NCBI RefSeq assembly: GCF_037940415.1 | Contig: NZ_CP149798.1 | Coordinates: 7,163,001 to 7,227,000, forward strand | DNA from: Streptomyces sp. f51 | Lineage (GTDB): Bacteria > Actinomycetota > Actinomycetes > Streptomycetales > Streptomycetaceae | Length of the DNA: 64,000 nucleotides | Direction of reading: 5' to 3' | Shown: positions 59,033 to 64,000 of the stretch, piece after piece | Numbering within the stretch: position 1 is the first letter of the stretch | Layout of the letters: each line of letters starts with the position of its first letter | Program-made: the position numbers and the translations under genes | The notes under the pieces: generated by a model | The model's database searches: none | What the model saw: the letters and a program-made list of their open reading frames with translations, nothing else | What the model was told of the DNA's origin: nothing

Positions 59033-60679
59033 ATGGGAAAGATTTCATTTCGTGGTCACACCGACAAAGCGCCCAGTCGGCGGCGAGGCGGCATCGGCGC
59101 CGGGCCCGGCTGGAGAACGAGAACCGGCGTGTTCGCCGCCACGACGGCGCTGCTCTCGGCGGGCATCCTGCTGGGTGCCGGTCCGGCGTCGGCGGCACCC
59201 GCGGCGATCAGGCTGACCTCCGCGTCCTGTCCCAGCGTGATCCAGCGGGGCCAAGTGAGCGGCTGCGTCACCGAGTTGCAGATCCTGCTCAACGCCCACG
59301 GCGCGGGCCTGGTGGTGGACGGCGACTTCGGGGCGAACACCCTCTACGCGGTGCGCGAGTACCAGTCCTCCACCGCGATCGCCGTCGACGGCCTGGTCGG
59401 CCCCCAGACCAAGGCCAAGCTGTACGCGACCGGGGGCTCGGCCCCGGCGCCGGTCCGTCTCACCTCCTCCTCGTGCCCTGCGAACATCGTCCGGGGTGAC
59501 AAGGGCGGCTGCGTCACCGAACTCCAGCGACTGCTCCGCCACTTCGGCCATGCGATCGACGTGGACGGCGACTTCGGTCCGGCGACGGACAGCGCGGTCC
59601 GTGACTTCCAGTCCACGCACGGCCTGTCGGTCGACGGCCAGGTCGGCACGAACACCAAGCGGGAGCTGTACGACACCGACGAGTCGCCGTCCACCGCCCT
59701 GGATCTGCGGTCCGCCTCCTGCCCGGCGGACATCGTGGAGGGGGAGAGCGGCGGTTGTGTCGCGACGCTCCAGGCCCTGCTCAACGGCAAGGGGCAGCAT
59801 CTCGACGTGGACGGCCAGTTCGGTCCTCTGACCCTGACGGCCGTCAGGGCGTTCCAGACCTCGGCGGGCCTTTCCGTCGACGGAGAAGTGGGCCCGAACA
59901 CCAAGGCCGCCCTGTACTCCAACATCAGCACGGGTGGCGGCAGCGGCGCACCGGCACCGATCAACCTCAACTCCGGCTCGTGTCCGGGCACCATCGTGAA
60001 GGGCCAGCGCAGCGGCTGCGTCACCGAGTTGCAGAGCCTGCTCAACCACCACGGAGCCGATCTCGCCGTCGACGGCGACTTCGGAACGCTGACCGACAGC
60101 GCGGTCCGCGACTTCCAGGCCGAGAAGGGCCTGTCCGTCGACGGTCAGGTGGGCCCGAACACGAAGGCCGCGCTGTACGGTGCGGTCACCCCGCCGTCCT
60201 CGCCCGCGCCCGGCGGCGGTTACGGCAAGATCCTCGATGTGGCCGCCGCCGAGGTCGGCACGGTCGAGGGCAGCGCTCGCGCCAACAGCTACGGATCTGC
60301 CGTGGGTCTGTCGCTGTCCACCAGCAACTACGCCTGGTGCGCGACCTTCGTGAGCTGGGTGGCCAAGCAGACCGGGGCCAGTTCCTACCGCAACACCTAT
60401 GTCTCGGGCTGGGTCAAGCAGGCGAGGGCCGGCAACTACCACCTCTCGGTGACGACGAACCCGCAGCCGGGCGACATCGTGGCGTTCGACTGGAACGGGG
60501 GCAACGACTACACCGGCGGCCATGAGCACATAGGCATCGTGAGAACGGTCAGCGGCGGCGCCGGGTTCACCACCGTCGAGGGCAACACCGGCAACCCCAA
60601 CGGCGGTTCGGACGGCGTCTACGTCAAGACGCGCAGTACGAACAGCGGGTACGACGTGCTGTTCATCCGGGTCCGCTGA
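59033..60679 (+). CDS. Secreted cell-wall amidase with four peptidoglycan-binding repeats and a CHAP domain
   Basis: 548 aa. An N-terminal twin-basic signal peptide (cleavage near 54) is followed by four PG_binding_1 repeats of about 83 residues beginning at 61, 142, 225 and 311, each carrying a Cys pair (66/78, 148/160, 230/242, 317/329) and DVDGDFGPATDSAVRDFQ-type core. A C-terminal CHAP domain (about 397-548) has catalytic C436 (YAWCATFVSWVA) and H499 (GGHEHIGIV). It should cut peptide cross-links in peptidoglycan. AAGGAG is 13 nt upstream of the ATG, somewhat long. Followed by a 12-bp terminator. Confidence 0.92.
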   Translation: MGKISFRGHTDKAPSRRRGGIGAGPGWRTRTGVFAATTALLSAGILLGAGPASAAPAAIRLTSASCPSVIQRGQVSGCVTELQILLNAHGAGLVVDGDFGANTLYAVREYQSSTAIAVDGLVGPQTKAKLYATGGSAPAPVRLTSSSCPANIVRGDKGGCVTELQRLLRHFGHAIDVDGDFGPATDSAVRDFQSTHGLSVDGQVGTNTKRELYDTDESPSTALDLRSASCPADIVEGESGGCVATLQALLNGKGQHLDVDGQFGPLTLTAVRAFQTSAGLSVDGEVGPNTKAALYSNISTGGGSGAPAPINLNSGSCPGTIVKGQRSGCVTELQSLLNHHGADLAVDGDFGTLTDSAVRDFQAEKGLSVDGQVGPNTKAALYGAVTPPSSPAPGGGYGKILDVAAAEVGTVEGSARANSYGSAVGLSLSTSNYAWCATFVSWVAKQTGASSYRNTYVSGWVKQARAGNYHLSVTTNPQPGDIVAFDWNGGNDYTGGHEHIGIVRTVSGGAGFTTVEGNTGNPNGGSDGVYVKTRSTNSGYDVLFIRVR

Positions 60680-60733
60680 CGGACTGGACCGACCACGTGA
60701 CCAGGTGACGGTGTGATCGGGCGGCCGCGCGGT

Positions 60734-60776
60734 CGAGCCATGAACCACCTCTGACGGCAGGGTTGTTCATGGCTCG
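60734..60776 (+). terminator. 12-bp stem terminator of the cell-wall hydrolase gene
   Basis: CGAGCCATGAAC and GTTCATGGCTCG with a 19-nt loop, 54 nt after the stop. Confidence 0.75.
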
Positions 60777-60954
60777 GCGCGGGTGCCGGCTGTGCCGAGT
60801 GTCACGCCTGACCGGAACCATCGCCCGGGGTCCGCCTTGGCGCTAGTCTCAGGTCTCCGCCTGCGGTCAGCGGGAGGGATGAAGCGCCCGTGACGGCCGT
60901 CGTGCGTCGTCACGGTCACGAGCCCTGGGTCCACCCCGTTCGGAGCAGGTCAGC

Positions 60955-62925
60955 GTGAACCGACCCGCACGTTCGCGTACCGACACCCCTCACAGAGGTC
61001 CGATGCCCACCCTCAGATTTGGCAAGTACCTGACATTAGCGACAGCGGCTCTCCTGCTGCTGGCCACGGCTCCCGGAGCGGTCGCCGCCACCTCCGATCC
61101 CGCCGAAGGCGCGCGGGGAGCCACCGTCGCCGCTCCCGCGGCCGAGACATGGCGGGCGCCACTGTCCACCCGCGGGCGGTACATCGTGGACGCCGACGGC
61201 AACCGGTTCCGGCTCAAGTCGGCCAACTGGGACGGCGCACAGGGCTCCTGGACGGGCAGCAGCAGCATCGACGACCCGGCCAACCATCACGCGGGGCAGG
61301 ACTCCTACGGCATCCCGCTCGGTCTGGACCGTGCGTCGCTGCCCCAACTCCTCGACGACTTCCACCGGCTGGGCATCAACAGCATCCGGCTGCCCTTCTC
61401 CAACGCCATGATCCATGCGACGACACCCGTGCCGGACGTCGCGGTCACGGCCAACCCAGGGCTGCGCGGCAAGACACCCCTTCAGGTCTACGACGCCGTG
61501 GTCTCCGCCCTCACCGGGAGCGGGTTCGCCGTCATCCTCAACAACCACACCAACACCTCACGCTGGTGCTGCGGTGTCGACGGCAACGAGCGGTGGAACA
61601 GCAGCCAGTCCACGCAGCAGTGGGCGGACGACTGGGTCTTCATGGCCCGTCGCTACGCCGGTGACCCGCGGGTGGTGGGCGCCGACCTCTACAACGAGGT
61701 ACGCCGTGACGTACTGGACGACCCCAACTGGGGCCTGGGGGACGCCCACGACTGGTACGCGGCCGCCCAGCTCGCCGGGGACCGCATCCTCTCCGAGGCC
61801 AATCCGAACCTCCTCATCGTCATCGAGGGGATCAACTGGACCGGTCTGCCCGTGGACGGCCTGCCGCACGGCCGCCCCACCCTCACCCCCGTCCGTCACC
61901 TGTCCCACACCCTCGTCGCCTCCCACAAGCTGGTCTACTCCGCCCACTTCTACGGATACACCGGCCCCAACCACAGCGGAGCGACCGGAATCGGCGAGAC
62001 CCACGACGCCCGCTACCAGGACCTCACCCGCGACCAGCTCTACCAAGTCCTCAACGACCAGGCCTTCTTCGTCTCCTCGGAGGCCAACCAGCACTTCACC
62101 GCGCCCGTCTGGATCAGCGAGTTCGGCATCGGCGCCGGTGAGACGGGCGCGGCGGCCCGGACCTGGTTCGGCAACATCACCGACTACTTCGCCGACCACG
62201 ACGTCGACTTCGCCTACTGGCCCCTGGTCGCCTGGGAAGGTCACGACGACTGGTCGCTGCTGCGCTACGACACGGCCGGCAACCGGTCCGGGATCCTCGA
62301 CGGGTCCGACTGGCGCGGCACCGCCTGGAACCGGCTCATGACGGCCCCGACCCGCACCGGCTCCGTCGCCTCCGTGCCCGGCTGGAACATGCTCGCCACC
62401 GATCACGGCGACTATGTGCAGTCCCTGCGGGTGCGTTCGGGCGGCGACTGGGACTCGGGCGCCTCCAAGGCCGCGTGTCCCGACGGGGAGCGGCTGATCG
62501 GACTCGGCCACAGCGGGGTCCGCGCGCTGTGCACCGATGTCTCGACCGGTGACCTCCGCTCCACCGCCACGGCCCAGACGGTCGTCACCGACGAGCGTTA
62601 CGTTCCCTCCGGCGGCGACTGGGCCTCCGGGTACACCAAGTTGCAGTGTCCCGCCGGGAACTTCCTCATCGGGTACAGCCGTCGTGGCGGCCGGACGTCC
62701 GCGGCCCTGTGTGTTCCGGCGAGGGCATCGCTCGCGGGCGCCGGCCGGACCGTCTGGTTCGACCGCTCCGACACCCGGCCCGCCGGGGCGGCCGGAGGCG
62801 ACTTCGCGAACGGCGACTACAAGGGCCAGTGCGCCGACGACGAGTACGCCGCCGGAATCGCCTTCACGACCCGCTTCGGCTCCAGTCAGGGCCCGGCGGC
62901 GCTGCTGTGCCGCAAGCTGAACTGA
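60955..62925 (+). CDS. Secreted GH5 cellulase with a triplicated C-terminal module
   Basis: 656 aa from the GTG at 60955 (GGAG 9 nt before); an ATG at 61003 with AGAGG is an alternative. A signal peptide ends near AVAAT (44). Glycoside hydrolase family 5: acid/base E248 (GADLYNEVR) and nucleophile E389 (VWISEFGIG), plus NHTN and HFYGY. After residue 470 three repeats follow, each GGD(W/F)xxGxxKxxC...C with Cys pairs 508/526, 565/586 and 626/652; I do not recognise this module and it may bind sugar. Ends with a long hairpin. Activity on cellulose is inferred. Confidence 0.92.
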   Translation: MNRPARSRTDTPHRGPMPTLRFGKYLTLATAALLLLATAPGAVAATSDPAEGARGATVAAPAAETWRAPLSTRGRYIVDADGNRFRLKSANWDGAQGSWTGSSSIDDPANHHAGQDSYGIPLGLDRASLPQLLDDFHRLGINSIRLPFSNAMIHATTPVPDVAVTANPGLRGKTPLQVYDAVVSALTGSGFAVILNNHTNTSRWCCGVDGNERWNSSQSTQQWADDWVFMARRYAGDPRVVGADLYNEVRRDVLDDPNWGLGDAHDWYAAAQLAGDRILSEANPNLLIVIEGINWTGLPVDGLPHGRPTLTPVRHLSHTLVASHKLVYSAHFYGYTGPNHSGATGIGETHDARYQDLTRDQLYQVLNDQAFFVSSEANQHFTAPVWISEFGIGAGETGAAARTWFGNITDYFADHDVDFAYWPLVAWEGHDDWSLLRYDTAGNRSGILDGSDWRGTAWNRLMTAPTRTGSVASVPGWNMLATDHGDYVQSLRVRSGGDWDSGASKAACPDGERLIGLGHSGVRALCTDVSTGDLRSTATAQTVVTDERYVPSGGDWASGYTKLQCPAGNFLIGYSRRGGRTSAALCVPARASLAGAGRTVWFDRSDTRPAGAAGGDFANGDYKGQCADDEYAAGIAFTTRFGSSQGPAALLCRKLN

Positions 62926-63014
62926 GCGCACGCCGACCGCCGTTCGCCCCGGTGCTCGCGCGGGGCGACGGCGCCGGGACGGCGCCGCGCAGTGACCGAC
63001 GTACCGTCGTGTCG

Positions 63015-63077
63015 AAGGCCGCCGGGTCCCGGCGGGCCGAGCCCCTTGGCGGGGCCGGCCGGGGTCCCGGCGGCCTT
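63015..63077. terminator. Bidirectional terminator between cellulase and MerR genes
   Basis: AAGGCCGCCGGG (63015-63026) and CCCGGCGGCCTT (63066-63077), perfect 12-bp arms, with further pairing inside. Confidence 0.7.
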
Positions 63078-63094
63078 TCGCGTCGCGGGGTCCC

Positions 63095-63730
63095 TCAGAA
63101 CCGCCGGGCCGATTCCTCCGCGTGGGCCATCCGGCGCAGACTCAGCAGCACCGGTTCGTACAGCACGGTGAGCGCGACGGCCGCCTCGATCTGCTCGGTC
63201 GCGGTCGGCTGACTCTCAATCAGATCCAGATCGGTGACGGCCAGTTGAGCTGCCAGCCGCCCGTACGGCAGCAGTTGCTCGGTGTCGCAGGGATAGCCGA
63301 GCCGGACCAGCGCGGCGACCGAGTCGATGAGCCGCCGGTGGGCGGGGTTGAGCAGATTCACGCCGGGGTCGCAGGACCAGCCGAGCCGCTCCAGCAGCGC
63401 CTCCACCGAGCGGCAGGCGGTCGCCACCGCCGGATCGTCCTCCGAAGGCCGCTCGGCGCACGGCAGTGAGCGGGTCGCCGCGCCCAGCCGCAGGTGGTGG
63501 TCGAGCGACTCGTCCTCCGCGGCGGCGATCACCTCGCGGGCGTCGGACACCGAGATCCCGCCGATCTGGATGAGCGCCCGCACCAGGCGCAGCCGCCGCA
63601 GATGGTCCTCGCCGTATTCGGCCTGGGTGGCGGAGATCCGGCGTCCGGGCTGGAGCAGTCCTTCGCGCAGGTAGTACTTGATCGTGGCGGTGGACACCCC
63701 GCTGCGCTCACTCAGCTCCGCCAGCCGCAT
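63095..63730 (-). CDS. MerR family regulator of the divergent DUF4188 gene
   Basis: 211 aa. MRLAELSERSGVSTATIKYY and LREGLLQPGRRISATQAEYG form the winged HTH, then RLRLVRALIQIGGISVSDAR gives the dimer helix. The C-terminal part (LLERLGWSCDPGVNLLNPAH) is a TipAS- or effector-type domain with a Cys. GGAGG lies 10 nt before the ATG (63728-63730). Three related half-sites (63758-63790) lie before the divergent DUF4188 gene, so that gene is the probable target. Confidence 0.93.
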   Translation of the reverse strand: MRLAELSERSGVSTATIKYYLREGLLQPGRRISATQAEYGEDHLRRLRLVRALIQIGGISVSDAREVIAAAEDESLDHHLRLGAATRSLPCAERPSEDDPAVATACRSVEALLERLGWSCDPGVNLLNPAHRRLIDSVAALVRLGYPCDTEQLLPYGRLAAQLAVTDLDLIESQPTATEQIEAAVALTVLYEPVLLSLRRMAHAEESARRF

Positions 63731-63757
63731 GCTCTTGCACCCTCCATCGGACAGTGA

Positions 63758-63790
63758 CACTATCCAAGCATGGATCGTGCCACTATCCAA
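63758..63790. promoter_or_regulatory. Candidate MerR operator with three half-sites
   Basis: CACTATCCA (63758-63766) and TGGATCGTG (63771-63779) form an 8/9 dyad; a direct copy CACTATCCAA follows at 63781-63790. It lies between the divergent start codons. Confidence 0.6.
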
Positions 63791-63809
63791 CACGGGAACG
63801 GGGAATCTC

Positions 63810-64000
63810 ATGGGTAATGCACCGACATCCGGGCGACGGGTGACGGCCGCCGCCGAGGGGGAGATCGTCGTCTTTCTCATCGGCATGCGGATCAACCGCT
63901 GGCGGGCCGTCCGCCACTGGCTCCCCACGCTGAAGGCGATGCCGCGCATGATCAAGGAGCTCTCGATCGACAAGGACAGCGGGTTCCTCGGATACCGGGG
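63810..64000 (+). CDS. DUF4188 domain protein, C-terminus cut by window edge
   Basis: 63 complete codons, starting MGNAPTSGRRVTAAAEGEIV, then VFLIGMRINRWRAVRHWLPT, LKAMPRMIKELSIDKDSGFL, typical of DUF4188 (a family related to fluorinated-compound and haem-free monooxygenases of the ABM fold). The true length of the family is about 150 residues. Divergent from the MerR gene with shared operator half-sites, so likely its target. Its reaction is not established. Confidence 0.85.
   Translation, partial: MGNAPTSGRRVTAAAEGEIVVFLIGMRINRWRAVRHWLPTLKAMPRMIKELSIDKDSGFLGYR

Overview
This is high-GC actinomycete DNA, almost certainly from a Streptomyces chromosome. Supporting this are the base composition, GTG starts, apparently leaderless genes, a WhiB-family protein, a SigB/SigF-type sigma factor with CsbD, many TetR regulators, and secreted plant- and algal-polymer hydrolases. 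No rRNA, tRNA, CRISPR array or phage structural gene was seen.

Left part (1-10.9 kb). A general-stress cluster comes first: a partial SigF-like sigma factor, a small MerR-type DNA-binding protein, a 56-aa hydrophobic peptide and CsbD. It is followed by a five-gene minus-strand aromatic catabolic cluster: extradiol dioxygenase, FAH-family hydrolase, FAD monooxygenase and acetoacetate-CoA ligase, all joined by 4-bp overlaps, then a RutE/HadB-like reductase. A divergent TetR gene sits across an intergenic region with two dyads. The logic is ring hydroxylation, meta cleavage, C-C hydrolysis and activation of acetoacetate.

Accessory part (10.9-25 kb). An FtsX-type ABC exporter and its TetR sit among gene debris: an alcohol dehydrogenase tail, a Nudix tail, an IS1380-like scrap, an IS701-like transposase with two 1-base deletions, and a UvrD-like helicase relic. 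A 2.7-kb segment (14442-17118) is bounded by 26-bp inverted repeats matching at 24 of 26 positions. Nearby are a PIN-like protein, a 699-aa membrane-anchored pentapeptide-repeat protein built of two blocks, an orphan Imm53-like immunity gene and a secreted beta-sandwich protein.

Middle part (25-36 kb). Small metabolic and regulatory genes: a glyoxalase-like protein, an SDR next to a TetR gene with a four-copy operator array, a methyltransferase, an MDR oxidoreductase, YrdB, GNAT, a ParA-like ATPase with a small partner, a sodium:solute symporter, and a secreted PL7 alginate lyase.

Right part (34.7-64 kb). A PucR-controlled permease/NTF2/aminobutyraldehyde dehydrogenase operon, a TetR-controlled ABC-2 exporter with three contiguous 15-bp operators, a TetR/aldo-keto reductase pair with three operators, a VanZ/two-component operon and a DEAD-box helicase. 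Further right are a single polypeptide joining an ECF sigma factor to a CAP domain through the membrane, an anti-sigma-type ATPase, an MHYT protein, MsrA, an MFS exporter beside a double-AsnC regulator, a WhiB protein, a CHAP cell-wall hydrolase with four Cys-paired binding repeats, a GH5 cellulase with a novel-looking triplicated tail, and a MerR/DUF4188 divergent pair cut by the window end.

The most unusual observations are the multi-copy operators with fixed spacing, the sigma-to-CAP fusion, the two-block pentapeptide protein, the bounded 2.7-kb element and the triplicated GH5 tail.
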